This document shows, piece after piece, positions 33,311 to 45,383 of a stretch of DNA of 64,000 bases. The DNA is taken from assembly GCF_002865645.1 (NCBI RefSeq), contig NW_020194626.1, positions 682,001 through 746,000 on the forward strand. The letters run 5' to 3'. How positions within the stretch are numbered: position 1 is the stretch's first letter; every line of letters begins with the position of its first letter. The position numbers and the translations under genes are program-made. Source of the DNA: Hyaloscypha bicolor E (lineage: Eukaryota > Ascomycota > Leotiomycetes > Helotiales > Hyaloscyphaceae). Below the pieces are notes generated by a model. The model saw only the letters and a list, made by a program, of their open reading frames with translations, was not told the origin of the DNA and did not search any database.

Positions 33311-34210
33311 TCATTAAAGCTTAGGTAATTTCATCTCCTAGTGGCCAGATTTCCGCTGCTCATCGGCGTATGAGCTGTCCCCTGAGACGAGTCAGAGAGG
33401 TCAAGAGCAAAACGGCTGGACTGCGCCCGAGAAGCGCATTGAGCGACAAACTATGGAACTCTGGTAATGGGATCAATGGCGCTGATGAGGAACTCCGGGC
33501 TCTCCTCATAGCTCAAACTGGCACTCCAGGTCTGAGAGAATCGGCCGTGGGCCTTGAACTGTCAATAAAGGATGTCGGTCTACCGGTAATAGTAACGCCA
33601 AAAAATTGATGGAAACGGAAATACCTTTCTGCTCCGAGGATACTACTCTATGAAGAAGCGTTTTGGCCATCGCTTGATCGAGATGGTGAGAAAAAGGTCA
33701 AGACATTGGCTTTCCTCTGAACACCGGGTTTCCCCTCTTTTTGTGGACATGCTTTTCTTTGATAAACATACTTTCTTCCCAGGAACCACGCGGAGAGACG
33801 GAAAAACATTCTGCCAGAGTCATTTGGGGAATGTGGCCCTACAGCTCATGAGCATGGATGACAGATGAACAACGCCACGAAGATACTCGGCATTGTCTCG
33901 GGCCCCGTGACGCAAACTTTGATCCTCCGAGATCCGAGAGCAACTTTGTACAGCCAGAAAAGATTCGAAAGCATCACAAACTTCGGATCAGGGCTCGGAT
34001 CGGCCATAGAAGCTTGATTAGCAATCCCGACTCGGAATGGCCAAGCGATGATGAAGAGCGCGGAAACGTCCCGGCACTATGTGTGGGGTATTTCTCAGCC
34101 TGGCACCACCACACTGACAACCATAAATATCTCTGTCTGCTTCCTTCGAGGTTTGGTCATTCGATCCTGACCGTGTGAAGACGAGAAATCGAGGCTTCAG
34201 GAAAGAGAAA
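33311..34210. other. Probable further HET relic, otherwise intergenic
   Basis: Weak protein-like runs (for example LLYEEAFWPSLDRDGEKK near 33650) may be the end of the HET relic. They are too degraded to annotate. No other feature seen before the start codon at 34211. Confidence 0.35.
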
Positions 34211-34992
34211 ATGGCAGACCCATCGGTGTACAGCTACCCCTCACCTCTTGAGGGCTGGGACCTTTCAACCCCACTTCCCGATGAGAAGGCTGAAGATGGC
34301 AAGAGTGAGTCGCAGTTCAGCATTACAACATTTCCAAACCCTTGACAAGTTCTCCAACCCTATTTTACCCCAATTCTAATTATGAGGAATCATAGGCTAC
34401 GTAAACCACCAAACTGGCATCCTGAGCAAGAGCTACGAACTTTTCCCAACCCCGCTGGACAACGGCAGAAGGGGAGCCTTGTAAGGTTTCCTATCATGCT
34501 CTTGTATCCATCTCCTAATTCTACGCAGTGACATCCATATTTATTACTTTCAAAAGAACGCCAGCCAATTGGAATTCGCCAAAGAACTCTGGGAACGCAT
34601 CCGCCGCGAATGTTCGTCCCCTTCCGCCCCTTTTCATATCTCAGCAATTACTAACCCAATCCCTCACAGTCCCCGAGCTCCGCATCTACCGATTCTGGGA
34701 AGAACCTATCGGACCGCACCCCATCGCCATGTTTGAAGTAAACCTTTTCACTCCCGCGCAATTCGGAGCTTTCATCCCCTGGCTCGTCATAAATCGCGGT
34801 CCGTTGAGTGCGCTCGTTCATCCGAATACCGTTGATCCGACAACGGGCAACCATGAGGATGAGTATAGGGATCACACGCAAAGGGCTACGTGGTTGGGAA
34901 ATCCGATAGCGCTTGATTTGGGGATGTTTCATGAGTTTAGGAGGATGAAGGAGAAGACGGCCGAGCAGAAGAAGGAGTTGGTGACTGATTGA
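34211..34992 (+). CDS. DOPA 4,5-dioxygenase-like protein
   Basis: Four exons: 34211..34304, 34396..34480, 34529..34611 and 34670..34992, giving 194 aa. Conserved blocks are DIHIYYFQKNASQLEFAKEL, the FPELRIYRFWEEPIGPHP segment, AMFEVNLFTPAQFGAF and the VINRGPLSALVHPNT block. The His residues in DIHIYY, IGPHP and ALVHPNT are the likely metal ligands of this ring-cleaving family. In Amanita and plants relatives make betalain precursors; in most fungi the natural substrate is unknown. The N-terminal ~50 residues are less conserved. Confidence 0.88.
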
Positions 34993-35326
34993 AGAAGGAA
35001 TGAGGTGGGATATAGAGGGTTGGTTGGGGTGGTAGGGTGATGAAGTGGGCATTTGGCATTAGGCGTTTCTTGACTTGATTAGGATACTTTGCATTGCATT
35101 ACGATCCTGTGAGAAAATACAGCTCCAAAGATCCTTACGATACGATCTAGAATGGGATCTCTACAGTCCGTTCTTTTGTTCTAATCTCAGACCATGATTG
35201 TGTTTGAGCTCCTTCTGCCCAGCCAAGAGTGAAGCGAGAAGGGCTCGCTAAGCTTCCCCTTTTACAAACGAGACCTTGTCGTCTCAAACAATTTCACCTA
35301 AACAATGACAACTAGCCTCGCCAGCC
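34993..35326. other. Convergent intergenic region
   Basis: 334 bp between two converging genes; presumed 3' untranslated sequence, nothing else seen. Confidence 0.6.
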
Positions 35327-36164
35327 CTATAACTTCCATCTAACCACAAACCCAAAGACGGTCCTCCTCAACTCTTCATCCCCAGGATCGCTCTCAAACA
35401 TCACCTTCTCCATCTTCTCCTCCAGCACCTTCTCAACCACGAATCCCCTCTGCCTCGCTAGATCAAAGAAAGCCATGTCTTTCTCATACAGCCACGGTCT
35501 ATACGGTGTGAAGAACACCAGTGCTTTCGCTTCCTCCGTCTTCTGCAACGTAGCTTCTATCGTCGCGACCAACTTCCCATGCTCAGAATGATTGAACAGG
35601 AGATCCGCCAAAATCAGAACCTCAAACCCAGGAGTTTTTGACGTAGACGAAGGGAGATGAGCAAGCAATGGCACTGCATCATTACCCCAACAATATCCCT
35701 CCGCCACAATCCTCCTCTCCTCTCCCTCTCCCTTCCCTCCATAATACTCCTCCACATTCGCCCATAAATTCTGCACCAGATCCGGATCCGGATAATCCGT
35801 TACCACAACGAATCTTGCACCGATTTCTGTAGAGACGAGGCTGGGAAGGCCGGCTCCGGCTCCGAGTTCTAGGACGGTTTTGGAGATGATTAGGGTGGGG
35901 TGTGATTCCAGGTAGGTGGAGATTAGGCGGCCGGCGTTCCAGAGGTGGTGCCCCCATAGAGGATTGTGGCCGACGAGGTGGATGGTGAGGGTACGGCCTG
36001 AGAGGAGGGTGTGCGTTTGAGCTGTGGCTTTTGGGGGTGGTGGGCACTAAGGAAAGGGGAATCAACGATATTTTGATAAAGGGGTTTGCTCATACACTAC
36101 TTACGTAGTCTGCAGGCTCAGCGAAGAGGTCGAGCGTTTCTGGGTCCGAGTCCTGGTCGGCCAT
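35327..36164 (-). CDS. EFM7: Protein N-terminal/lysine methyltransferase, EFM7/NNT1 family
   Basis: Exons 36164..36105 and 36046..35327 give 259 aa. The start MADQDSDPETLDLFAEPADY is typical of this family. The S-adenosylmethionine motif I is VLELGAGAGLPSL, preceded by HNPLWGHHLWNAGR. DYPD follows at the end of strand beta2, and ADLLFNHSEH provides the D-x-x-x-N/F-x-H type motif after strand beta4. In yeast the orthologue modifies the N-terminus and an adjacent Lys of translation elongation factor 1A; older annotation calls it nicotinamide N-methyltransferase, which is not supported for fungi. Orthology is inferred from motifs. Confidence 0.87.
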
Positions 36165-37803
36165 TGTGACAGAGAAGGGGGACTGGTTTGTCAAGAGACG
36201 ACCGATATCACGTGTTTCTCGTCACGTTGGCGAAATCCAGGGAGAATAAAGGGGTGGTGAATCACGTGAGGGGCGGGACCGAGAGATGTTGTTTCGTAGA
36301 TCATCTGGGGGTTGTGTCAGTCTGAGTTCTTGCACATGGAAAGCTTAAGCGAAGAAACGAATGATGCGCCTGCAGGCTGACAAGGGATGAGAGATGGACT
36401 CAAGGACAGTTGCTGTGACAATGATACCCGGATGGCTGCTTGAAAATTTTGAAAAATCTCTGAGGATTGAATTTTTACTAAGAAATCCTACCTGATTGAA
36501 GCGAAAGCAGTGTCATTCAGACTTTGAGATGACCATCAAGCCTGGTTAGGTTCTCGAGGAAGGAAATTCCTACTTCGATGCGAATCCCAGGAAGTCGGAT
36601 CCCAAGTGTCAATTTCATGGCCAGTATTTCTTTGAGCGTCCTCAGCATATGTGCAGCTAGAGGCGCACCCCTTTTCTTCTACATCCTCACCTCAATTCTT
36701 CCTCTGCCGATCTTCATCACGGCAACAAAGTCTTTAAGCAAACACCTTTCGTTCGGCTTTCCACGCCCTTGTTTAACGATTAAATAAGATTTCGCGTATG
36801 CTGTGCAGCAAGCGCTGGTCCTGGCTGGGCTTGCCGTGCAAGGCCCAGTGGAAGCAGCGAGGAAATGCTCCGACACAACAACCCAGACGAAGGCGAATAG
36901 GACCTCCTTCCACAGGACTGCCGTCCATGTTTATTCCCCATGCCCTCGAATATCACCACTCGACTAAGCTTTCGGAATGCAGGCCGCTGCTAGACCAAAG
37001 CTTGCAAAGTGGCTGCGGAAGACCCACGGGTGTGTTGAAGTCGCCAGCCTTCCGTCCAGGGTCACGATAAGCCTCGCTAGTGTGGACCCCAGAAGATGAG
37101 GACTGTGCTGCAGCGCTCCCCGCCTATCATAACTTGCTCACATCCCCAAAGACTTTCCTCCCCACCACGAACAGAATCGGGCCAGCAAGCCATGATCATC
37201 CCGTTCTTCGACATCCGTCGCAAACCTAAACAAACCCTGCAGCCGCCGCTGCCTTCCTACATGGCAGACGACTCGTGATTGTGGGGTGAGTGCCAATTTC
37301 TATGTGTCCAGGTCTTCGACCAAGCCACTCCTCAAGCCTCAGAGTGTGCTGGTAAGTTTCGGTCCAGTCTTACTCAATCGGCAGCTGGGATCACTCTAAC
37401 GGGCAGGACTTTTGAAGATATCTGGTGCTGACCCTCCAGAATAATCAGCTCAAACTCCCTCTCCTCCCTCACGATCCCAGCGCACACCTATGGCCTGTCT
37501 TTCCTCCAGAGTCCACCCTGTTCGGAGTCGAGTCCCTACGATCTAGTTGATCGACACCCTTGACCTAGACCACCCAAAGAAGCGCCCAACGTCCTACCTA
37601 ATACTCTGGAAGCTTTGGTGAGGCGTCTCGCCGCTGCTGCGTCGGTCCCGCGGCTGTTCATGCAAGTAACGATCCGAGAGCGGCAAGGTCTTGAAGAGCG
37701 TGAGGCTATCTGGACTTCAACGATAGCTGTGAAGCCTGCTTGCAAGAAGCCGATTCGACACCATCTTATCTATCCTTGACGGCAGGTGCCAACTCATCCA
37801 ATT
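36165..37803. other. Long upstream region of the copper-fist gene
   Basis: About 1.6 kb without a supported gene. The part nearest 37.8 kb may be a long, possibly spliced 5' leader. No copper-response element could be assigned with confidence. Confidence 0.5.
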
Positions 37804-39645
37804 ATGCCTCTAATCAATGGAATGAAGATGGCCTGGTACGTTACTTCTTTGTGCGAAGCCACCTGGTGAAGCGGGGCATGTCTTGGTTGATCCCTACTTG
37901 AGCCTCATCTCCCAATATCATGACCCCGCCTTATCCGCTTGAGCGGTATTTGTACTGAATGCCTGCTGATTCCTCTGTCCAGTGAGCCCTGTATTCGAGG
38001 CCACCGATCAACGAAATGTACCCACGCGAACGAAAGACTTATGGTTCCTGTCAGGAAGCCCGGCAGACCACTCAGCGTCTGCCCACACCCCCCACAACAG
38101 GCATGTGGCTGTGGCAGTGTAACGGCAGCAATCCCCAGAAAGCAGACGTGCCATTGTGGCAGTGATACGCATGCGCAGAGCGCGGTGGCGCATAATGGTG
38201 CTCCTGGGCCGGGGAAATCGAGAAGCTCTTCATTCGACCGAGCAGGAGGTCCTCCTATGCCGCCAGAGGCACCTTCACCAACAAAGGTTGCATTCAAGGT
38301 GCAAAAGACCTCATTGAAACAATTATCGGGCAGGAGACAGTCCTTCGACCCTGTGAACTTCGAGAGAATGAACATGAGCCAGGTCAATGTGCTTCCCTAT
38401 GAACAACGATCTCAGAATATTCCCGTATCGATGGCCAATGGATATACAATGACTGGACCCCCACAAGGTTATAAATTTGAACCTCAGTTTGCGAATATGC
38501 AACCGCAATACAGCCATGTGTCTATGCAACCGCCTCCCAATCCGAATGGCATAAGTGGGAACGGTGTTCATGCAAGCTCAACAAATGGTTATACCAATGG
38601 AATGAACGGTAATGGGAGTCTTGAGCATGTAATTGAAAGTCCTCTGGCTATGCCAACAACATATGGAAGCGGAGACTCTGGCAAATTTATAAATGGTGGT
38701 CCTTATGGATCTCCTGACACCATGAATGGCGAAATTCAGACAGCCACGAACGGTAGATCCTGCTGTGCTCCAAATCAGAAGACCCATAGCCATACATCAA
38801 GCGCCAGCTCGATTTCAGACTCGGAGGGAACGGCCCAAAAAAGTTGTTGTGTTCCAAAGCTGAAACCAAAATTCAAACAAGAGCCAGCATCGAACGGTGG
38901 ATCGGTACATGCAGCTCCTCACATGACGTCTCAGATACTTCCGCAAAATGGTATAAATGGAATGGCGTTTAATACAGCTGCATATCCCCAATACGGACCT
39001 CAGCCTACGGTTTTCACATACCCGGCGACATATGGTTCCTTCCAAAACCCTCTTCAACCTTCCGCGTGGAGAGAGAGTGTGCGATCAAACAACTATTCGC
39101 AAGTCCCTTTACCTCCTGGCTCGCTACCGTTTGATGCACCTCTCGTTCCAGAAAATCTCGATACTGTTCATACGTGTAGCTGTGGCGACGGCTGCCAGTG
39201 TATTGGATGCGCCGCACATCCGTATAACGACGCAAGCCGAGAATACGTCTGGTCAGCCTGGGCATCCATGAATTCAGAGGGGCCAGCTAGCGAACTGTAC
39301 AATAACCCTCAACCTCCCACGAACGGGAATATATCTTCTCAACCGCCGCCAGTTAACACAATCTCTTCACCGACAGCACACACCCCATCAAGTACTACTT
39401 CTGGAAACGACGAAGAGCAGACGCTATCAGCAGCGGACTTCTTCTTCGTAAACTACCCTTTCACATCAGATAGCTGCGGCGGAGACACGCAAAGTTGTCC
39501 ATGTGGAGATGACTGCCAATGTCTAGGCTGCACCATCCATAGACAACCTGCCATTCCTTGCGGTGGAGAAGAAGAGGGCTGCCCTTGTGAGGCACATTGC
39601 CAGTGTATAGGATGCTCAATACATGGTAACGCCATCGCGGTATAA
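37804..39645 (+). CDS. Copper-fist DNA-binding transcription factor
   Basis: Exon 1 is 37804..37835 and exon 2 is 37983..39645, giving 564 aa. The tiny first exon supplies MPLINGMKMAC, completing the copper-fist domain: zinc ligands C11, C14, C23 and H25, and the minor-groove GRP motif at 38-40. A second Cys cluster (CGCGSVTAAI...CHCGSDTH) follows. The middle is Asn/Gly/Pro-rich with CC pairs. The C-terminus has three copies of a C-x-C-x3-C-x-C-x2-C-x2-H motif (about residues 435-450, 520-535 and 545-560), the type that binds Cu(I). Homologues control copper uptake or detoxification (Mac1/GRISEA, Ace1/Cup2, Cuf1). Multiple C-terminal Cys motifs favour a Mac1/GRISEA-like copper-uptake activator (inference). 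Confidence 0.92.
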
Positions 39646-40760
39646 AACCTCACCGAAATGGTCGCTATTCATTTACGACTATGCACGCACGGAGTTCCAA
39701 CATTTATGAAAACCAGTCCTAAAAACGGGGATGGTATGATTTTGTATGATTTTTGCATAAAATGGTCGAAAAATAGGACCTGGATGCGCTTTTAGGATTG
39801 GGAATTTGATGATACCCATCCACTTTCTTGTTGATATGGGCGGCGGTACTTGTTTAAAGAATGCGTGAGGTTGACTAAATACATAGATTTATTTACTGCA
39901 GGAATCTGCTTTTGATAATGTCTTCTTTGTTCTTTTAATATCTCGATTGTGGCAGACACAAGGGCGGACGACGATTAGTGCTGTGCCAGGAGTTGTCATT
40001 GTACCAGAAGAAGCTGCCGCCTTGCCTAGTCCCAGACTCCTAAGTTATATTCATGATACTCGAGACTTAGCAAAGAGGACCGATTCCACTCCCAACAGCT
40101 TAACGAGTCCACGGGAAGGGGAGCACTCTTTCGAGATGGAAGTCGTGTTCTGAGAATGTGTACGAAGGAAGCTGCCGAAGACCCATTTCATTACTTTCTT
40201 TAGTCTCCACCGGAGGCGGTTACTAGCAGAATTACTTCCCTTTCCTCTTTTGATCTTCTGGTTCAGTCAATGTTTCTTTGTTAATACCTTCACGATACTG
40301 GAAGTATGTTAAGTTCTTTGTTCGTGCACGAGGCAGTACAGCTAACAATGTAGTAGTTTCCAAACATTCGAGACAGTGACAACTCGCACTTCATCTGAAC
40401 CAACAAGATTCACACTTGATATTCAACAAAGGAGATACGATTCAAGCAAATCACAAACTCAAGTACCTTCAATTGGACATCAATTGGGCTTGCTTGAGTG
40501 TGTATAAATTAAGAAGTTTTTACTTCCTCCACACCATTTTCCTAATTTCTCAACCAAGCCCACCTCCTCAATTCCCACCTTCCAAGAGCAATCACCAAAG
40601 ATCGCGTCAGTCATTACATCTGTTCCCTCTCCTACATCAACTCTAAGCGTTGCATGCAATATAAGTCGTACAGCTGCATAAGATCTCATTAAACAGGTCC
40701 TTCTCAACCACTTTTCTTCCCTTTCTTTAACACCTCAACACCTCATAGCTACCATTCACC
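39646..40760. other. Intergenic region
   Basis: About 1.1 kb. One 68-codon frame (39947..40153) has no domain. The end, at about 40.5-40.75 kb, is pyrimidine-rich (CTTCC/CTCC runs), consistent with a fungal core promoter for the secreted-protein gene. Confidence 0.5.
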
Positions 40761-41820
40761 ATGCCTCTCAACACTCTGCTCGCATTTGTTGGCTTCCTTT
40801 GCCTCGCGCAAACTCTTGTAGTTCCATCCAACTCTGGAAAAGGCGTTCATGACGTCCAGGTTACTCGAGCAGGTAAAGGCTTCCGGCAAATTCTAAGATT
40901 CAGCACTTCTGACAATGTTGGCAGTCAACGCTTCCACCGTCCTCGACACTCGAGACAAGTATGGCCCGCAGGATCTCCCTCCTGGGCACCATGTCTGGTG
41001 TTCATGTGGCTCTATTCTGGATGGAACGAGCTACAATAACGCAAGGACCCAACTGTCCGACAAGTTCCACCAAATCAAAACAAAAAATAAACTTTCTGGA
41101 GGCGATGATATCACTATCGTTGTAAGAGATGTTGTTGCCTTTGCGTGTTCAGAAGCAGACCAGGGCGGTAGCTTGAGAATTGGAGCATGGTGGTTGACTT
41201 TATTCACGAGAAGCATTCAGAAGCTTTGCGGCGATCACTCTACAGGCACCTATTGGATATTTACAGGGGGCCACGCAGTCATGTACGGATTTAAGCATGA
41301 TGATGGGAAGGACGCTTGCAGCAATGTGCCGGCCTTGAGTCCAAATACTTGCAATCATCCTCCATTGAAAGACGAATCACCAATGCCGCCGGAAGATAAA
41401 CGCTCTACATCGAATGTCACCAGTGGGCTTGGCACCCGAGACGTTCATACCCACTGCGGATGTGGCTTCAACATGGATGAATCAGCTGCTAAGAACGCAG
41501 TTGATACACTACGAAAACAAGTTGATAAGAACCGATATCTCGCAAGTGTCAGCACCACCGGCATTTCTGGGGGTGTCATTGCTTTCATATGTATACCTGT
41601 AGGATTCGTCAGCCAGAAGGTCTATGTAGACCCTGACAAGTATGATTATTATTTCAAAGAAATTAAAGGCGCTTGTTGGGAAATCATTGCAGGAACTTAC
41701 TCTGACAGTTTTGGGGCTGAAGGGGATATCAATTATGGTTATATGCGATATTCTCCCGGAATGGAATTGCGAGTGTGCGATAACCCGGCTTCGGCTTCTG
41801 CACAGAATTGCCCTAAATGA
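40761..41820 (+). CDS. Secreted protein with duplicated Cys module, unknown function
   Basis: Exons 40761..40872 and 40925..41820 give 335 aa. The N-terminus (MPLNTLLAFVGFLCLAQTLV) is a clear signal peptide. The mature protein seems to contain the same ~115-residue module twice. Each begins with a Cys-x-Cys-Gly motif (HVWCSCGSILD; HTHCGCGFNMD), runs through an amphipathic helix, then a V-x-F-x-C segment, then W-x-x-I/E... with Cys-Gly or Cys-Trp, a GTY motif and an aromatic YG(F/Y) strand, and ends near a last Cys (KDACSN; LRVCDN). Cys spacing suggests disulphide pairs within each module. I do not recognise the family. Secretion and Cys pattern fit an effector-like or cell-wall protein, but that is inference. 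Confidence 0.8.
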
Positions 41821-42436
41821 ATGCAACGTTAGCGGGGTGTTTGAGGGATAGCTTCTGGAGAGGTCTGGGGTATGAGTGATGTCGGAGTTCTGGTGGGTCT
41901 GTTCAGTACGCATGGGAGCAAGCCTCGTTGGTTTTCAGAACGTTGCTTTGTAGTTAGCTAAGTCAATACAAAAAAGGTGATGTTTATACAATGTTTGGTA
42001 CTAGCTCTGGCTCTGGTGAATCCTCGGTCAGACATATGCTTGTTCTGAGGGAACGGGAAACCCCTCGTTCTAAGATTGATGTTGACTCAAAAACAAAGCT
42101 CAAAAAAAAAAAAAGACTTGCTCAATAGCAACCCTGTCTTGGTCCTTCCTACTTCCTGAACTGCTGTCTCCTCCTCAACACTTGCAGGGCCAAATGCACT
42201 GGAGAGTTTGTGAACTTGCTCCATCTGGCACTCCCTCCTTTTTGGTCGTGACAAATCCATTCCAAAAAAAAGGCCCACAGATGTTCTATTAAGACTCGGT
42301 GTCACCATAGCAATGGCAATGGTTCTTGCTGCAACGAGAAAGGAATGGCAACGCATCCCTTTTGCCCAGCTTCTCCTGCCATCGTGTCATACTCGCTGAA
42401 GTCTTCTCAGCTCTCAGCTCTAATGCTGAGCCATCC
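41821..42436. other. Convergent intergenic region
   Basis: Contains a poly-A run (about 42101-42113) and no supported gene. Confidence 0.55.
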
Positions 42437-43872
42437 TTATCTGGGCAGCCTTGGGAGAACAGGAAATGGTTCGTAGTCCACATCCCACTCAGTCCTCTTC
42501 TTGATGATCATCCTATCGCTTTCGAGACTGCTCCTTCCACTGTTCGGCTCGGGTGTAACGTGGCGGATATGGCTATAGCTAGTCACCTTATCCGGTCTCA
42601 GCGTTCCCAGATCTCCTTGATTGCTACTGCTTGCGATCGTACTTTCGAGCCCGAAGCAATAATCTTTGTCTGGGATTGATCTCGATTGCCTGGAGGTAGC
42701 GGGGCGGACCGAGTGAGTTGGAGGATGTGAGGGCATACTGTCCATGCCAATGCTGTCGGGGTTGGTGGGTTTGCGGCTGCTGCTTGAATGGCTTGAGATG
42801 AAAGTGCTGAATTTGCTCTTGGTGCCGTGGGTGAATGAACTATCCATTGGATCTAGAGTTGAGGTGAAGCCTCCGGTAGATAGATTTTCCATGAACGGTT
42901 TCATGAAGGGAATGCAAGAGACTACGATAGCGAGGTTGAGTTGTATGGTTGTGGCGAGGTACGCATGGTAGGATATCAGAGTTTGATTTGGCAACAAGGG
43001 TGAGCTATCTGTATTTATGTAGTAAAGGCGAAGGATGACGAGGGGTGCAATGCTATGTGATGTCAATTAATGTACCAGTAGATGTGGATGAGCGACTGAC
43101 AGGATCCGCGTTCCGAAGATGAGAACTACGAATACTTTCTTCCTAAGAGCCATTTGGACGCTCCAAACGAGGTACGCTGGGAGAAAAATAATAGCAAAGT
43201 CAGTTAGGATATCCAGGACTCCGACTGAATTCCAGACTGGTATCTTAAGTAGGTTAGCCGTTTGACAGAGCTCTGACTGTGAAGGGCGAAAATACCATAT
43301 TGAAACATCTCCCAGAGATTATTGCCCAAAGATCTGGAAGCCCACACTGGAAAGCGATCACGAGCTCAAGACTTATCCCCCAAAGCACAATAAACACTTT
43401 AAGGATTCGAGTCAGGAGGGCGTAAGGTGTTTCTGGGGAAAGAGCTCGGAGATAGACCAGAGTCGAGAGTTTCGAGAGACACAGTGAGGGAATGTAAAGA
43501 AGCTGCGACGCGTAACCATGCTGCTCAAAACGTTAAGATCATCGAAACCTCAAGCTATGTCTCGTAAAGGAGTCCTCACTTGTTCAAAAGCCTTCATAGT
43601 CTCGCTGTCGAGAACATATTGAGGTCGGCCTAAACCGTTGGCTACCATCAATGAAATTTCAGTCGTGTGAGCAATTGCAAGTATCTGTGATTGACATGAG
43701 TCTGATGTGCTTCCGGTAAACTATGTGAACGTACCATTGCAGCCACGATCATTGTATCGTCAACCTTCCACTTTCGAAGAACGCTCCACTTTGAGCCAAT
43801 GCGGATAAAAACAAAAATCACTGCGAGGGTCATTCCTATCCACTGAGAAATTGACGGGTCAGCACTATTCAT
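42437..43872 (-). CDS. Fungal rhodopsin-domain (SAT4-type) integral membrane protein
   Basis: Five exons: 43872..43735, 43684..43580, 43523..43296, 43243..43101 and 43052..42437, giving 409 aa. The family pattern of seven membrane segments is readable: TM1 with WIGMTLAVIFVFIRIGSKW, the WKVDDTMIVAAMILAIAH region, then YASQLLYIPSLCLSKLSTLVY, VFIVLWGISLELVIAF, WNSVGVLDILTDFAIIFLP, RKKVFVVLIFGTRI and TIQLNLAIVVSCIPFMKPF. The ~160-residue C-terminus is Ser/Thr-rich and presumably cytosolic. Despite the Pfam name these proteins are not retinal-binding microbial rhodopsins; they are abundant in filamentous fungi and mostly uncharacterised. An extra upstream exon is possible, because relatives often have a slightly longer N-terminus. 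Confidence 0.83.
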
Positions 43873-45383
43873 GCTTAGTTATACCGCGGTTAGACTGCGC
43901 TCTGTTTCGAGAGTAGATATAGTCTTCAAGGCCAGAGGTCAAACAACGAGAAGTCCAACATCTTACAGCCGCAATATTGACAACTGGTCCTTCGTTTTCA
44001 TCCGATACAGTGACATGGCGGTTGGAGACAGCGGCCATAAGGTGTAGAAACATCGCGATAGCTGCTCTTTGAGATTTCTGGTCTCAGGGGATTTGATTGC
44101 GGGTTCTTTGAGATACACTACATAGGGAGTTGTGTGGAGAAACGTGGAACAACAGCTCACTACCCTTAGCCTCTTGTAATCATCATCTTCGTATGCAGCG
44201 TAACTTCCCATGTGCGGTTGCTCAAACTCCACCTGCAGTGACACTGCCCAGAGCGTCCCGATTGCATCAGAAGACATGATAATCAGCATCAGGAACAGGA
44301 TGTGCATGCCCCGCAATGGAGCAGATGGGAGTTTGATGGTATGTTTGGTAAGGGAAAGGGTGAGATGGATTCAAGGGAGCGAAATGCAGGTCGATAATTG
44401 TGGCGCTCGAGATCAACCAGGCAAGGGACAATTGATTTTGTCACCTCGAGCATCGGAGGCAAAGCGGGTGGTCGATCCATCCAAAAGACAAGCAAGATGT
44501 GCTTGGAAAACCGTACGTTTATCACGCAAAGGCACTCGGGAGCTTTGCTGGTCCGAAGCGCAGAAAGTCAAAAGTACCAAAGTCTTGTCGTAAAGGACAG
44601 ACGCACTTGATATCTGACCACGATCTAAACAACAGTAGCCACAAAGTGAATGTGGACAACGAGCCGTGAAACACTCGTTTCCTGGGCGGGGATTCACAAG
44701 AAAAACAAAGCTGCTGGGCTGTCCCGAATGCCGGCACCACTCCCCCCACGACGGGGAAACCATTTGTCCTTGGGTAACCATCGGAACTGTACACGGAGGT
44801 CTATTGGTTAGATGGAGGCCTGGACACGGCCTGCCGCGGCAGAATTGAAGATGGAGATGTAATGCACGGCAGTCTGCAGCTGCCCTCGAATGATGTTCAA
44901 GATTTACCTCAGCACTGACATTTTCCCAGAGGCAAGTGCGCTGCAAAGGCACGCCACAGTAACCAGCCCCCTTAGCTTAGCGTGGTGGGACGGTCCTTCT
45001 CCTCGTATAGCCAATCAAAGGCAACGAAGAGCTGTCACGTGAACAGAATCTTGACCTCCTATCCGGGACAATTCCCTTGCTTCCTTCGCAACCATGGCGT
45101 GCACATCTTAACCAAGCTCGTAACAAGCTGCACAGCCTAGTGTTAGGAACACAATGAAGGCTGATCTCGTGAAACACTTCTCTCTTTTGCGCCACTGCAT
45201 ATTTCGATAACAAAAGTGTCCTTGTCAGTCAGGCCTCGCATCTTGGGGTAGCGTTCTGATCGAACACTGACCAGCTTCAATCACCGACGCTTCTCAACTT
45301 TCCATCATTCACTCGAGACTCAAATCCTCGTTTTTCACGTTTCACCCTCATTTCGCAATCAGATACACTCTATTCCACAGGCA
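43873..45383. other. Intergenic region between divergent genes
   Basis: About 1.5 kb separating the rhodopsin-domain gene and the permease gene. Open frames at 43963..44316 and 44413..44952 on the minus strand have no recognisable domains and conflicting composition, so no gene is called. Confidence 0.5.

Noticed and set aside
42437..43872. Retinal-binding microbial rhodopsin
   Set aside because: Name similarity only; the sequence follows the fungal SAT4-type membrane family and lacks the retinal Lys motif in the last helix.
43963..44952. Minus-strand ORFs of 117 and 179 codons upstream of the rhodopsin-domain gene
   Set aside because: A hydrophobic start in one suggested an upstream exon, but no junction restores family sequence, and the rest lacks domain similarity.
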